Assembly: GCA_021819245.1 (NCBI GenBank)
Contig: JAKARI010000006.1
Location: 1-64,000 of the forward strand
From: Pseudomonadota bacterium
GTDB lineage: Bacteria; Pseudomonadota; Gammaproteobacteria; Acidiferrobacterales; Acidiferrobacteraceae
Reading direction: 5' to 3'
Length of the DNA stretch: 64,000 nucleotides
Below, in pieces: positions 8,983 through 18,940 of this stretch. A model generated the notes under the pieces. It did not search any database, had not been told where the DNA came from, and saw nothing but the letters and a program-made list of their open reading frames with translations. Both the position numbers and the translations under genes were made by a program. The stretch's first letter is position 1; each line of letters starts with the position of its first letter.

Positions 8983-10428
8983 TTGAGCAGCTGGTTTCGC
9001 ACCAAGGATATTGGAGGGCCGCGGGCTGATACGGGGTTGCACCGCTGTCTGACCACGATGGACCTGATTTTTCTCGGGATAGGCGGCATCATAGGGGCGG
9101 GAATCTTCGTGCTGACGGGTATAGCCGCGGCGCGCGATGCCGGCCCCGCCATCATCCTGTCGTTTTTGATCTCGGGTCTGGCATGCACCTTTACGGCGCT
9201 GTCGTACGCGGAATTGGCCGCGGCCGTCGGCGGGAGCGGAAGCGCCTACGGCTATGCCTATGCGGGCTTGGGCGAGATCGTCGCCTGGACCGTAGGGTGG
9301 GATCTGGTTTTGGAGTATGGCGTGGCGACCGCGGCCGTGGCGATTGGGTGGTCCGGCTATGTCAATAATGCGCTGGCGGCCGTCGGCCTTCATTTGCCGC
9401 TTGCCTTTACGAAGGTCAATATCTATGCGGTGGCGGCGTGGGTGCTTGCCATGATCCACCACCCGATTCCCGCGGCGATTGCCAGGCACGCGGCCACCGG
9501 GGGGTTCATGAATGTCCCGGCGGCGGCCATCATTTTGGTGCTCAGTCTCGTGCTGGCCGCCGGTGTCCGGCAAAGCGCGGCCTTAAATGGGCTCATGGTC
9601 GTGGTCAAGCTTGCGGTGATCGGGCTTTTCATCGCGGTCGCCGCATTTCATGTGACCCCGGGCAACTGGCACCCCTTCATGCCCTTCGGGTGGCCGGGGG
9701 TGATGCGCGGCGCAGCGCTCATCTTTTTTGCGTATATCGGTTTCGATGCCGTCTCGACCGCCGCCGAGGAGACGCGCGACCCGCGGCATTCCCTGCCGAT
9801 CGGCATCATCGTCTCGCTACTCGTCTGTACCGTGATCTATATCCTGGTCTCGGGACTGCTTACGAGCATAGTGCCTTATTTCACGCTCGATACGGCCTCT
9901 CCGGTGGCCCAGTCCATGCTCGATCTCGGGCATCCGCTGGTCGCCCTTTTGATAGGCGTAGGTGCGATCGTGGGCCTTACGAGCGTCATGCTGGTGCTGT
10001 TTTATGGGCTTACGCGCATCTTTCTTGCCATGGCGCGTGACGGGCTTTTGCCGTCGTCGTTTGCCGCCGTGCATGCGCGCACGCGCACGCCGGTGCGCGT
10101 CATTCTGATCTGCGGTGTGGTCATGGCCTTGATCGCGGGACTGACCCCCATCGACTATGTGGCCGAGCTCGTGAATATCGGCACCCTGGCCGCGTTTACC
10201 ATCGTGTGCGCCGGCGTCATCGTGCTGCGTTACACCAAGCCTGATCTGCCGCGGCCCTTTCGCGCCCCGGGCAGCCCGGTCGTCCCGGTGCTTGGCATGG
10301 GCTTTTGCCTCTACCTTATGACGAACCTGCCGCTTGTGACGTGGATACGGTTCGTGGTGTGGTTTGTGATAGGCCTTGCCATCTACCTTGCCTACGGGCG
10401 CTCGCACAGCCGCCTGGCGGCGAAGTAG
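8983..10428 (+). CDS. APC-family amino acid permease
   Basis: About 481 residues with some 12 hydrophobic helices. The first helix carries GIGGIIGAGIFVLTG, the substrate-binding unwound segment of the APC superfamily, and AAEETRDPRHSLP follows helix 6. This resembles the cationic amino acid/YfnA-like group. The start is uncertain: TTG 8983 is preceded by GAGG (8970-8973), while GTG 8962 lacks a ribosome site; a much longer upstream frame overlaps amiC and is a shadow. In many relatives mutL follows amiC, so a transporter here is a lineage-specific arrangement. Substrate unknown. Confidence 0.88.
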   Translation: MSSWFRTKDIGGPRADTGLHRCLTTMDLIFLGIGGIIGAGIFVLTGIAAARDAGPAIILSFLISGLACTFTALSYAELAAAVGGSGSAYGYAYAGLGEIVAWTVGWDLVLEYGVATAAVAIGWSGYVNNALAAVGLHLPLAFTKVNIYAVAAWVLAMIHHPIPAAIARHAATGGFMNVPAAAIILVLSLVLAAGVRQSAALNGLMVVVKLAVIGLFIAVAAFHVTPGNWHPFMPFGWPGVMRGAALIFFAYIGFDAVSTAAEETRDPRHSLPIGIIVSLLVCTVIYILVSGLLTSIVPYFTLDTASPVAQSMLDLGHPLVALLIGVGAIVGLTSVMLVLFYGLTRIFLAMARDGLLPSSFAAVHARTRTPVRVILICGVVMALIAGLTPIDYVAELVNIGTLAAFTIVCAGVIVLRYTKPDLPRPFRAPGSPVVPVLGMGFCLYLMTNLPLVTWIRFVVWFVIGLAIYLAYGRSHSRLAAK

Positions 10429-10500
10429 GCGACGGGATAAGGCATGAGGGCGCCGGCGGGCGCGCGCTCTGGCGCAAGATCGAAGATCAAGCTTGCTCTG

Positions 10501-13149
10501 CTAGCGGGCCGCCAGGGCCGTCCCATCGAGGCGCGCACGAATGGCCTCGGCGAGCGCCGTCAGGCGTCCCGAGGCGCCCTGGCCGAAGGGCTTGCCGCGT
10601 TCATCGGTCAGGAAAAACACATCCTCGGCGCGTTCGCCGAAGGTTGCGACCTTGGCGTTTACGATGCGCGTGCCCCCGGCAAGGAGCGCCAGGGCCAATT
10701 GATGAAGCAGTCCGGGGCGGTCCTGGGCGATGACCTCCATGACCGTAAGTTGGCCGTTGGCGGTCGACGAAAAGCGCACCTCGGTGGCGATGGGAAAGTT
10801 TTTCAGGGCGCGAGGCGGGGCGCGCGCGGGGATCTCGCGAAATCCCGCGGCCATGTCGGCGCGCACCTGTTCACGCATTTGCTTAAGCTCGTGGGGAAGC
10901 GGAGGTTTGCCGTCGGCCGTGAGTACCACGAAGCAGTCCAGGGCATAGCTTGAGGCCATATGGATGCGCGCATCGACGATCGAGAGATTCAGGCGCTCTA
11001 GGCTGCCCGTGAGCACGGCGAAGAGCTCGTCGCTCAAGGGACTGAAGATGAGGAACTCGACCGCGGCGTGATCGGGACGCACGCGCACCTCGACAACTGG
11101 CAGCTCCGACGACCCGTGGCCGGCGATGGCGCAGGCGTGCCAGGCCAGGGCCTCGGCGTCGTGGCGCAGGAAGTAGTCGGCATCCATGCGCGCCCAGTGC
11201 TGCTCTATGGCCTCGCGCGGGGCGCAATCCCTGGCGCGTTCCAGGGCCTCGCGGCGCGCGTCGGCGATGCGTGCGTCGATGGCAATGGCCTCGCCGATAC
11301 CGCGCCGCAGGATGCGCGTGGCATCCCGGTAGAGGCCGGAGAGCAATTGCCCCTTCCAGTCGTTCCACACGTTCGGGCCGGTCCCGCGGATATCCGCCAC
11401 GGTCAGGATATAGAGGTTGTCTAGGTGTTCGCGGTCACCCACGAGCCGCGCAAACCCTGCGACGACTTCGGGATCCGAGATATCGGCGTGTTGCGCGGTC
11501 CAGGACATCACGAGGTGGTGGCGTACGAGCCAGGCGACGAACTCGCTGTCATACTCGCTCAACCCGAGCCGTTGGCAGAAGGCGCGGGCCTCGGTCTCCC
11601 CGAGCCGTGAATGATCGCCACCGCGCCCCTTGGCGATGTCGTGGAACAAGGCTGCCAGATACAGGCGCTCAGGCTTGGCAAGTCCGCGGGCGATCTCGCT
11701 TGCCGCCGGCAGTTCGGCCTGGAATTCCGGCTGCATGATGCGCCGGACATTTCGCAAGACGAATAGGCTATGTTCGTCGACCGTGTAGACATGAAAGAGG
11801 TCATGTTGCATCTGGCCTACGATCTTGCCGAAGGCGGGGATATAGGCGCCGAGGACCCCGTAGGCATTCATGCGCCGCAATGCCTTGGTGACCCCCGACG
11901 GCGCGCGCATAATGGCCAGGAACGCCGATTGATTGGCCGGATCCTGGCGGAAGGCCCCGTCGATCACGGACAGATGGCCGCGCAACAGGCGAATGGTGGC
12001 GGCGCGTACCCCCTGGAGTTCGGGATGCTCCTGCAAGACCCGGAACAGGCCGAGGATGGCGCGAGGGTGTTTTGCGAACACATGCGCATCGACCGTTTCG
12101 ACGAAACCATTGCGGGCGCGAAACCATGGACCAAGCGGCCTTATGACCGGGCGTTGCGGGCCTCGCAGGGCTTCCGCGAAATGCTGAAGCAGGATCTCGT
12201 TGAGAAGCTGAACCTGCTTGACCGTGCGATAGTAGCGTTTCATGAACTGTTCGACGGCGAGCCGGCCGGGGCGGTCTATATAGCCCATCTGCCGGGCCAG
12301 GGTTTGCTGGTGATCGAAGAGCAGGCGGTCCTCACGCCGCCGGGCGAGGAGATGGGCGCCACTGCGGGTCTGCCAGAGAAAATTGCGCGCGTCGATGAGC
12401 GTACGGTATTCGCGGTCATCGAGGAAACCGACCTTGACCAGGTCATGGAGATCGGAGGAACCGAAGTGGCGTTGCGCGACCCAGCCGATCATATGGATGT
12501 CGCGTAGTCCCCCGGGGCCCTCCTTGATGTTGGGCTCCAGGTTATAGCCGGTGTCGTCGTAGCGCGCGCTGCGGGCCCGCTGCTCGGCCAGTTTGGCCTC
12601 GAAGAAGCGCGCACTAGGCCAGAGGGCAGGTGAGGCCAGACTATGCACGAGGCGCGCGAGCAGCGCCTCGTCGCCGATCAGTAGGCGCGCCTCCATGAGG
12701 TTGGTCATGACCGTGACGTCGGAGCGCGCGACCCGAAGGCAATCGGTGAGCGACCGGACGCTATGCCCCACGGTAAGCCCGATATCCCAGAGAAAGCGCA
12801 GAAAGGGCTCGGCGAAGGCGCGGGTCTTGGTGTACCGTGAACTGTCCTGAAGCAGCAGCAGGTCGATATCGGAGGCCGGGTGGAGTTCGCCGCGCCCATA
12901 GCCCCCGACCGCGACCAGCGCCACCGACACGCCCTCGGGAAGCAGGGATTCATACTTGATATAGGCCCGGCGCAGGACATCGTCGATCAGCGCCGTGCGC
13001 AGGTGGAGGGCCTGGATGCCAAGCCCCCGGCGTCGGCGCGGCAGTTCGGTATCGTGCACCGCGCGCAGGCGCGCGTCCCCGGCCCGCAGGGTCTCACGAA
13101 ATCGCGCGACGTCGGGATCGGGGGCCGGCATTATGGCCTTGGTCGCCAT
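10501..13149 (-). CDS. glnD: [Protein-PII] uridylyltransferase / uridylyl-removing enzyme
   Basis: 882 residues, normal length. Senses glutamine and uridylylates or deuridylylates PII. Domains in order: nucleotidyltransferase (GGYGRGELHPASDIDLLLL region, about 95-115), a helical linker, an HD hydrolase domain (LFHDIAKGRGGDHS, about 465-480) and two C-terminal ACT domains (around 690-790 and 800-880) that bind glutamine. The map gene lies 10 bases upstream on the same strand, as in many gammaproteobacteria, so the two form a map-glnD operon. Confidence 0.97.
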   Translation of the reverse strand: MATKAIMPAPDPDVARFRETLRAGDARLRAVHDTELPRRRRGLGIQALHLRTALIDDVLRRAYIKYESLLPEGVSVALVAVGGYGRGELHPASDIDLLLLQDSSRYTKTRAFAEPFLRFLWDIGLTVGHSVRSLTDCLRVARSDVTVMTNLMEARLLIGDEALLARLVHSLASPALWPSARFFEAKLAEQRARSARYDDTGYNLEPNIKEGPGGLRDIHMIGWVAQRHFGSSDLHDLVKVGFLDDREYRTLIDARNFLWQTRSGAHLLARRREDRLLFDHQQTLARQMGYIDRPGRLAVEQFMKRYYRTVKQVQLLNEILLQHFAEALRGPQRPVIRPLGPWFRARNGFVETVDAHVFAKHPRAILGLFRVLQEHPELQGVRAATIRLLRGHLSVIDGAFRQDPANQSAFLAIMRAPSGVTKALRRMNAYGVLGAYIPAFGKIVGQMQHDLFHVYTVDEHSLFVLRNVRRIMQPEFQAELPAASEIARGLAKPERLYLAALFHDIAKGRGGDHSRLGETEARAFCQRLGLSEYDSEFVAWLVRHHLVMSWTAQHADISDPEVVAGFARLVGDREHLDNLYILTVADIRGTGPNVWNDWKGQLLSGLYRDATRILRRGIGEAIAIDARIADARREALERARDCAPREAIEQHWARMDADYFLRHDAEALAWHACAIAGHGSSELPVVEVRVRPDHAAVEFLIFSPLSDELFAVLTGSLERLNLSIVDARIHMASSYALDCFVVLTADGKPPLPHELKQMREQVRADMAAGFREIPARAPPRALKNFPIATEVRFSSTANGQLTVMEVIAQDRPGLLHQLALALLAGGTRIVNAKVATFGERAEDVFFLTDERGKPFGQGASGRLTALAEAIRARLDGTALAAR

Positions 13150-13159
13150 GGCGCGCCTT

Positions 13160-13927
13160 TCAGATGATCTCGTCGCGGCGCAGCGTCAGGACTTCATATC
13201 CCGAGGGCGTAACCAGCACGGTGTGTTCCCATTGGGCGGAAAGGCCATGGTCCCGGGTGACGACCGTCCAGTTATCCGGAAGCAGCTTCACGCCGGCGCC
13301 GCGTTGGTTGATCATAGGCTCAATCGTGAAGATCATGCCCGGCTCCAGGGCAACGCCGGTCCCCGGCCGCCCATAATGCAGGACCTGCGGGTCTTCATGA
13401 AAGGCGCGGCCTATGCCGTGTCCGCAGTATTCGCGCACCACGGAGTAGTGCTGGGCCTCGGCATGTGTCTGAATGGCGTGGCCGATGTCGCCCAAATGGA
13501 TGCCCGGGCGCACGAGCCGTATGCCGCGCAGCAGGCATTCGTAGGTGACCTCGGTCAGGCGGCGGGCGGCGATCGACGGTTCCCCCGCATAGAACATGCG
13601 GCTCGTATCGCCATGGTAGCCGTCTTTGATCACGGTGATGTCGATATTGACGATGTCGCCCGGCCGCAATACGCGCTCGCCCGGGATGCCATGACAGACC
13701 TGGTGGTTGACGGACGTGCAGATGGAACGCGGGAAGCCCCGGTAATGGAGCGGGGCCGGGACCGCCTTTTGCGTGTTTACGATATAGTCGTGACAGATCT
13801 CGTCGAGTTCACCGGTTGTGATGCCGGGGACCACGTGGGGCGCGATCATCTCGAGGACATCGGCGGCCAGCCGTCCGGCGACGCGCATTTTGTGGATTTC
13901 GGCTTCGGTCTTGATCGTGATGGGCAT
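13160..13927 (-). CDS. map: Methionine aminopeptidase, type I
   Basis: 255 residues. Removes the initiator methionine from nascent proteins. The five metal ligands are visible: the two Asp in VNIDITVIKDGYHGDTSR, His in GHGIGRAFHE, Glu in FTIEPMI and Glu in WEHTVLV. Divergent from rpsB, the standard arrangement, and first gene of the map-glnD operon. Confidence 0.97.
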   Translation of the reverse strand: MPITIKTEAEIHKMRVAGRLAADVLEMIAPHVVPGITTGELDEICHDYIVNTQKAVPAPLHYRGFPRSICTSVNHQVCHGIPGERVLRPGDIVNIDITVIKDGYHGDTSRMFYAGEPSIAARRLTEVTYECLLRGIRLVRPGIHLGDIGHAIQTHAEAQHYSVVREYCGHGIGRAFHEDPQVLHYGRPGTGVALEPGMIFTIEPMINQRGAGVKLLPDNWTVVTRDHGLSAQWEHTVLVTPSGYEVLTLRRDEII

Positions 13928-14074
13928 CAGGGGTCTTAAGGGAGGTCGGCGATGGGTGTCGGGGTATTGTCCGTTGTCCGGGCCCGGTATTCAACCTGGG
14001 GGACTCCTGCCGAGACGTCCTGGTGCGCCCCGCTCTGGTTACGGGGCCCGCGCTCGTGGTAGCATGCGGCCACG

Positions 14075-14108
14075 CGAGGACCGTCCTCGTGTCCTCAAGT
14101 TTTTGAGG
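14075..14108 (+). promoter_or_regulatory. Two adjacent hairpins in the rpsB leader
   Basis: CGAGGA-CCG-TCCTCG (14075-14089) is followed at once by CCTCAA-GTTT-TTGAGG (14093-14108), about 100 bases before rpsB. No T-tract follows, so they do not look like terminators. In other gammaproteobacteria the rpsB leader folds into an S2-binding autoregulatory structure; this is the natural candidate here, by analogy only. A -10-like TAGCAT lies upstream near 14060. Confidence 0.4.
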
Positions 14109-14210
14109 CATTATCGCACGCAGGTCGTCACGGCGTTCGGGTGCTGAGGGCCATGGGCCTTGAGTCGGCGACCGGGACCTGCGGTGGACAAACCCGTTGG
14201 GAGACATACC

Positions 14211-15119
14211 ATGGCTAGCGTCACAATGCGTGAAATGCTGGAGGCCGGGGTCCATTTCGGACATCAGACCCGCTTCTGGCACCCGAAAATGCGCCCCTAT
14301 ATCTTTGGCGAGCGCAACAATATCCACATCATCAATCTGGAGAAGTCGCTGCCGATGTTGAATGAGGCGGCGGCGTTCGTGCGCAAGTTGGCGGCGAATA
14401 AGGGGACCGTCCTTTTCGTCGGCACCAAGCGGCAGGCGGCGGAGATCGTACGTGCCGAGGCCATGCGCGCCGGCAGCCCCTATGTGGATCATCGCTGGCT
14501 GGGCGGCATGCTGACGAATTACAAGACCGTGCGCCGCTCCATTGAGCGCTTAAAGCGGCTCGAGGAGCTGCTCGCCGAGGGTGGCGGGGCCGAGAAGATG
14601 TCCAAGAAGGAGACGCTCAATCTCGAGCGCGAGCGCGCCAAGCTCGATCGTAGCCTGAGCGGTATCAAAGACATGCCGAGCCTGCCGGACGCGCTGTTTG
14701 TGATCGATGTGGGCCATGAATACATTGCCGTAAGCGAGGCCAACAAGCTCAAGATCCCGGTGCTCGCGGTGGTCGACTCCAACTGCAAGACCGACGGCGT
14801 AGACTACGTCATACCGGGAAATGATGATGCGAGCCGGGCGATCACCCTGTACGCCCGGGTCATCGCTGATGCGATTCTGGAAGGGCGGGGTTCGGCCGTG
14901 ATCCTCCCGGATGCGAGCGATGAGGAGTTCGTCGAGGTCAAGGAAGAGCCGGCAACGCGTACGCCGGCGCGCAAGAAATCGGCGGCCGGCTATGCGGGTT
15001 ATGCCGGCGAGACGGAGGGTGATTCCGATGGGCCTGCGGCAGATACCCGCAAGTCACGCCCCAAGGGTCGGGAAGGGGCCGGGGCGCGGCCCGCGCGCGG
15101 CGGCCGGGCCAGGCCGTGA
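14211..15119 (+). CDS. rpsB: Small ribosomal subunit protein uS2, with C-terminal extension
   Basis: 302 residues from ATG 14211 ([13 protein letters not shown], family N-terminus, with GGGAGA before it). The core (about 1-235) carries [33 protein letters not shown] and [10 protein letters not shown]. Typical S2 has about 240 residues. The last 65 or so are low complexity, rich in Lys, Arg, Gly, Pro and Ala, and probably disordered. Heads the rpsB-tsf-pyrH-frr translation and nucleotide cluster. Confidence 0.97.
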   Translation: MASVTMREMLEAGVHFGHQTRFWHPKMRPYIFGERNNIHIINLEKSLPMLNEAAAFVRKLAANKGTVLFVGTKRQAAEIVRAEAMRAGSPYVDHRWLGGMLTNYKTVRRSIERLKRLEELLAEGGGAEKMSKKETLNLERERAKLDRSLSGIKDMPSLPDALFVIDVGHEYIAVSEANKLKIPVLAVVDSNCKTDGVDYVIPGNDDASRAITLYARVIADAILEGRGSAVILPDASDEEFVEVKEEPATRTPARKKSAAGYAGYAGETEGDSDGPAADTRKSRPKGREGAGARPARGGRARP

Positions 15120-15147
15120 CGGCGCAATAACGGACGAAAGAGAGGCG

Positions 15148-15170
15148 AAAGGGGGGGATACCCCCCTTTT
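15148..15170 (+). terminator. Attenuator-like hairpin between rpsB and tsf
   Basis: A 9-bp stem (AAAGGGGGG with CCCCCCTTT) and a 4-base loop lie between the two genes. Only one T follows beyond those that pair. It probably lowers read-through from rpsB into tsf or stabilises the rpsB mRNA end. Confidence 0.5.
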
Positions 15171-15191
15171 GCATGCGTGCGAGGACAGAAT

Positions 15192-16073
15192 ATGGCAATT
15201 TCAGCGGCACAAGTGAAGGAACTGCGGGAACGGACCGGCCTGGGCATGATGGAATGCAAGGCGGCGCTCACCGAGACCTCCGGGGATATGGAGGCGGCGA
15301 TCGATCTTTTGCGCAAGAAGGCCGGCGCCAAGGTCGACAAGAAGGCCCACCGCGTGGCCGCCGAGGGGGCGATCGGGGCCCATGTCGATGCGCGCGGCCA
15401 AGTGGGCGCGCTGGTGGAGGTCAATAGCGAGACGGATTTCGTGGCCAAAGACGAGCGCTTTGTGGCCTTCGCCCAGACCCTTGCGGCGCTGGTCGCAGAC
15501 CATAATCCGGCAAGTGTCGAGGCCTTGTCGGGGATGGCCTACCCGGGCGGCGGCACCGTGGCCGAGGCCCGTGCCGCGCTCATCGCCCAGTTTGGGGAAA
15601 ACATGACGGTGCGGCGTTTCGTGCGCCTCGATGCCGAAGGCGGCGTGCTCGGATACTACGTGCACGGGCGGCGTATCGGTGTGCTCGTGTCGCTGGTCGG
15701 CGGGGGTGCGGCGCTGGCGCGTGATCTTGCTATGCATATCGCCGCGAATAAGCCCGCCTATGTCCGGCCGGAAGAGGTTCCGGCCGATGTCGTGGCCCGT
15801 GAAAAGGCGATCTATGTCGCCCAGGCCGAGGGCTCGGGAAAGCCCCCGGAGATTATCGAGAAGATGGTCATGGGCAAGGTCCGGAAGTATCTCGATGACA
15901 TCACGCTCGTAGGCCAGGCCTTCGTCAAAGACCCCGAGACCACGGTCGCCACGCAGCTGAAGAAGGCCGGGGCCGAGGCCAAGCGCTTCTTCCGCCTCGA
16001 GGTGGGGGAAGGGATCGAACGCGAGGCCAGCAACTTCGCGTCGGAAGTGATGTCACAGGTCAAGGGAAGCTGA
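15192..16073 (+). CDS. tsf: Elongation factor Ts
   Basis: 293 residues from ATG 15192 with GAGGACA upstream. It exchanges GDP for GTP on EF-Tu. The N-terminal UBA-like helices (VKELRERTGLGMMECKAAL) and the NSETDFVAKDERF motif that contacts EF-Tu are present, with the usual core and C-terminal module. Co-transcribed with rpsB past a short hairpin. Confidence 0.97.
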   Translation: MAISAAQVKELRERTGLGMMECKAALTETSGDMEAAIDLLRKKAGAKVDKKAHRVAAEGAIGAHVDARGQVGALVEVNSETDFVAKDERFVAFAQTLAALVADHNPASVEALSGMAYPGGGTVAEARAALIAQFGENMTVRRFVRLDAEGGVLGYYVHGRRIGVLVSLVGGGAALARDLAMHIAANKPAYVRPEEVPADVVAREKAIYVAQAEGSGKPPEIIEKMVMGKVRKYLDDITLVGQAFVKDPETTVATQLKKAGAEAKRFFRLEVGEGIEREASNFASEVMSQVKGS

Positions 16074-16076
16074 TCC

Positions 16077-16799
16077 ATGGCGCGGTACCGGCGCGTGCTC
16101 CTGAAATTGAGTGGCGAGGCCCTGATGGGCGCGGCGGGTTACGGTATCGATCCGGAGATCCTGAAGGCCACGGCCGCAGCGGTCGCCGAGGGCGCTTGCG
16201 GCACCGGCATTGCCATCGTGGTCGGTGGCGGGAATATCTTCCGGGGGGTGTCGAGTTCGGCGCGCGACATGGACCGGGCGCAGGCCGACCTCATGGGGAT
16301 GCTCGCGACCATCATGAACGCGCTGGCACTGGTCGAGGCATTGCGGGCGCGCGGTGTGACCGCCCATGTGCAGTCGGCGCTTGCGGTCGGGACCGCAGTG
16401 CCCGCTTTTGACCGGCGCCAGACCCTGGAGTGCCTGGAGCGGGGCGAGGTCGTGGTGTTCGCGGCCGGTACTGGCAACCCGTTTTTTACCACGGATACCG
16501 CGGCGAGCCTGCGTGCCCTGGAAGTCGGCGCGGAGATCATGCTGAAGGCCACCAAGGTCGATGGCGTGTATTCAGCGGATCCCAAGAGCGACCCGGGCGC
16601 GGTACGCTATCGGCGCCTGGGATATGACGATGTGCTGGCGCGTCGCCTCGGGGTGATGGACGCCACGGCAATCGCACTGTTGCGGGAATTTCGTGTGCCC
16701 CTGCGCGTGTTCGATATGACGTCGCCCGGGGCCCTGGCGCGTATTCTCGCTGGCGCCGACGAAGGGACATTAGTCGAGGAAGGAGCGCGGTGTGAGTGA
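16077..16799 (+). CDS. pyrH: UMP kinase
   Basis: 240 residues, typical. Hexameric kinase that makes UDP from UMP with ATP. Recognised by [13 protein letters not shown] at the N-terminus, [10 protein letters not shown], the [15 protein letters not shown] phosphate-binding segment and [13 protein letters not shown]. Starts three bases after tsf and overlaps frr by eight bases. Confidence 0.97.
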   Translation: MARYRRVLLKLSGEALMGAAGYGIDPEILKATAAAVAEGACGTGIAIVVGGGNIFRGVSSSARDMDRAQADLMGMLATIMNALALVEALRARGVTAHVQSALAVGTAVPAFDRRQTLECLERGEVVVFAAGTGNPFFTTDTAASLRALEVGAEIMLKATKVDGVYSADPKSDPGAVRYRRLGYDDVLARRLGVMDATAIALLREFRVPLRVFDMTSPGALARILAGADEGTLVEEGARCE

Positions 16800-17349
16800 G
16801 GATCTCAAAAAAGACGTCCATGCGCGCATGGCCAAGTCCGTCGAGGCCCTGAAGGCCGAGCTCGGCCGGATTCGAACGGGGCGCGCCAATACCGCGCTTC
16901 TAGACCATGTCATGGTCGATTACTATGGCACCAAGACGGCCCTCTCGAAGGTCGCCAACATCACTGTGGCCGATGCCCGCAATCTGGTCGTAAGCCCCTG
17001 GGAAAAGGGTATGGTCGCGCCCATCGAGCGTGCGATTCTGGAGTCGGGGCTTGGTTTCAACCCGGTGACATCGGGCATGACCATCCGCATTCCCATGCCG
17101 CCGCTTACTGAAGAGCGTCGCCGGGAACTCGGCAAGGTGGCGCGCAGCGAGGGCGAGAACGCCAAAATCGCAGTGCGCAACATCCGTCGCGATACGAATA
17201 ATCATTTGAAGGATCAGGTCAAGAAGAAGCTGCTCCCGGAAGACGAGGAGAAGCGTCTGGTCGAGTCTGTGCAAAAGGCCACCGACCAGTTCATCGCCGA
17301 AATCGATAAGCTGGTCGCGGCCAAGGAACATGACATCCTGGAGATCTAA
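16792..17349 (+). CDS. frr: Ribosome recycling factor
   Basis: 185 residues, exactly the usual length. With EF-G it splits post-termination ribosomes. The [13 protein letters not shown] motif, [16 protein letters not shown] and RNIRRDTN segments are diagnostic. Start GTG 16792 lies within the end of pyrH, with an AGGAG-like site just upstream, implying translational coupling. Confidence 0.97.
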   Translation: MSEDLKKDVHARMAKSVEALKAELGRIRTGRANTALLDHVMVDYYGTKTALSKVANITVADARNLVVSPWEKGMVAPIERAILESGLGFNPVTSGMTIRIPMPPLTEERRRELGKVARSEGENAKIAVRNIRRDTNNHLKDQVKKKLLPEDEEKRLVESVQKATDQFIAEIDKLVAAKEHDILEI

Positions 17350-17382
17350 CCAGAGGCGCGGAAACGCGCCTATACTCGCGCC

Positions 17383-18141
17383 ATGAAGATGACGGATCAG
17401 AGTCCTATAACAGGAGGCGTGCCCGCGCATGTCGCGGTGATCATGGACGGCAATGGCCGCTGGGCCAAGGCGCGCGGACAGGCCCGTATCCAGGGGCATC
17501 GCAAGGGCGTGGAGACCGTTCGCGAGCTGGTCGCGTCATGCGCCGAGAAAGGCATCGGGGCGCTTACGCTCTTTGCCTTTAGCAGCGAGAACTGGCGCCG
17601 GCCGCGGCTCGAGGTGCGTTTACTGCGCCAGCTGTTCCTGGTAGCGCTCGAGCGCGAGATTGCAAAGCTCCATGATAACGATATCCAGTTCCGCGCCATC
17701 GGCGATATCGCCGCTTTCGGGCCCGACATCGCGCGCCGGGTGCGGGAGGCCGAGACGCTGACTGCGGGCAACCGCCGCCTGCGTCTGACCATTGCGGCCA
17801 ATTATGGCGGGCGGTGGGATATCGCTCAGGCGTGCGCGCGGGTCGCCGAGGAGGTGCGGGCAGGCCGGTTGGCGCCCGGCGAGATCAGCCCTGAGACCTT
17901 GGAGCCCTATCTCAGCATGCCCGGCCTGCCGGAGCCCGATCTTTTTATCCGCACCGGCGGTGAACAGCGCATCAGCAATTTCCTGCTCTGGCAGCTCGCG
18001 TACACCGAGCTCTATTTTACGCCAGTCCTATGGCCCGACTTTGATCGCAAGCAGTTTGATCTTGCGCTCGCGTCCTTCGCCGGGCGGCAGCGCCGGTTCG
18101 GGCGCACGGGGGATCAGGTCGAGGCGGCGTGGCGTGCTTAA
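17383..18141 (+). CDS. uppS: Isoprenyl transferase (undecaprenyl diphosphate synthase)
   Basis: 252 residues. A cis-prenyltransferase making the C55 lipid carrier for peptidoglycan and LPS. The catalytic VIMDGNGRWAKARG region is near the N-terminus, with LTLFAFSSENWRRP, NYGGRWDI and the C-terminal DLFIRTGGEQRISNFLLWQ substrate motif. First gene of the envelope-lipid part of the cluster; cdsA begins inside its end. Confidence 0.97.
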   Translation: MKMTDQSPITGGVPAHVAVIMDGNGRWAKARGQARIQGHRKGVETVRELVASCAEKGIGALTLFAFSSENWRRPRLEVRLLRQLFLVALEREIAKLHDNDIQFRAIGDIAAFGPDIARRVREAETLTAGNRRLRLTIAANYGGRWDIAQACARVAEEVRAGRLAPGEISPETLEPYLSMPGLPEPDLFIRTGGEQRISNFLLWQLAYTELYFTPVLWPDFDRKQFDLALASFAGRQRRFGRTGDQVEAAWRA

Positions 18142-18940
18142 GGAGCGGCTGCTGACGGCGCTTCTTGCGGGCGTCGCGCTGCTCGTCGGTCTCTGGTTTC
18201 TGAACACCATCGGGGTTGCGGTTTTGTTGGGCGTGGTCACCTTGCTTGCCGCCTTCGAGTGGGCGGCGCTTGTGGGGTTGGGGTCAAGGACCAGGCTTGT
18301 ATTTGTGGTGCTGATCCTGTTCCTGGGCCTGGCAAGCTTGCGGCTTTCGCTTTCGGCGGTGATCCTGGCGGCGATCGTATGGTGGGTCTGGGCGGCGGGC
18401 GAGGTATTCGTGTTTCGTGACCAAGTGAGCCCCTTATGGCGCTATGCGCCGGTGAAATATTTGTCGGGCGCGCTGGTACTGGTGCCGGCTTGGCGTGGAT
18501 GTGTCGCGCTGAAGTCCCAGGATCCATCGCGACCGGCACTGCTCATCTGGCTGCTCATCATGGTATGGACCGCCGATAGCGTGGCCTACTTTGCCGGGCG
18601 CGCCCTGGGTCGCCACCGCCTCGCGCCGCGGGTCAGCCCGGGCAAGAGTGTGGAAGGCGCGCTCGCGGGGATCATGGGGGCGGCGGCGGCCGGCGGTATC
18701 GGCGCCCTCTGGGTGGGGGTTTCAGGGCTTACCGTGGGGACCGGTCTTGTATTAGGCGTGGCCATCGCCATGGCCTCGATCGTAGGCGACCTGCTCGAAA
18801 GCAAGGCCAAGCGCTTGGCGGCGGTCAAGGATTCGGGGCGGCTGTTGCCAGGCCACGGGGGCATTTTGGATCGTATTGACGCCTTGACGGCGGCGATCCC
18901 ACTATTCGTTTGGACCATGCGCTACCTGGGGGTTCGATGA
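18134..18940 (+). CDS. cdsA: Phosphatidate cytidylyltransferase (CDP-diacylglycerol synthase)
   Basis: 268 residues from GTG 18134, overlapping uppS by eight bases; the much longer frame upstream is a shadow. A polytopic inner-membrane enzyme with about eight hydrophobic segments that makes CDP-diacylglycerol from phosphatidate and CTP. The C-terminal signature is present: [12 protein letters not shown], then [26 protein letters not shown]. Confidence 0.96.
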   Translation: MLKERLLTALLAGVALLVGLWFLNTIGVAVLLGVVTLLAAFEWAALVGLGSRTRLVFVVLILFLGLASLRLSLSAVILAAIVWWVWAAGEVFVFRDQVSPLWRYAPVKYLSGALVLVPAWRGCVALKSQDPSRPALLIWLLIMVWTADSVAYFAGRALGRHRLAPRVSPGKSVEGALAGIMGAAAAGGIGALWVGVSGLTVGTGLVLGVAIAMASIVGDLLESKAKRLAAVKDSGRLLPGHGGILDRIDALTAAIPLFVWTMRYLGVR

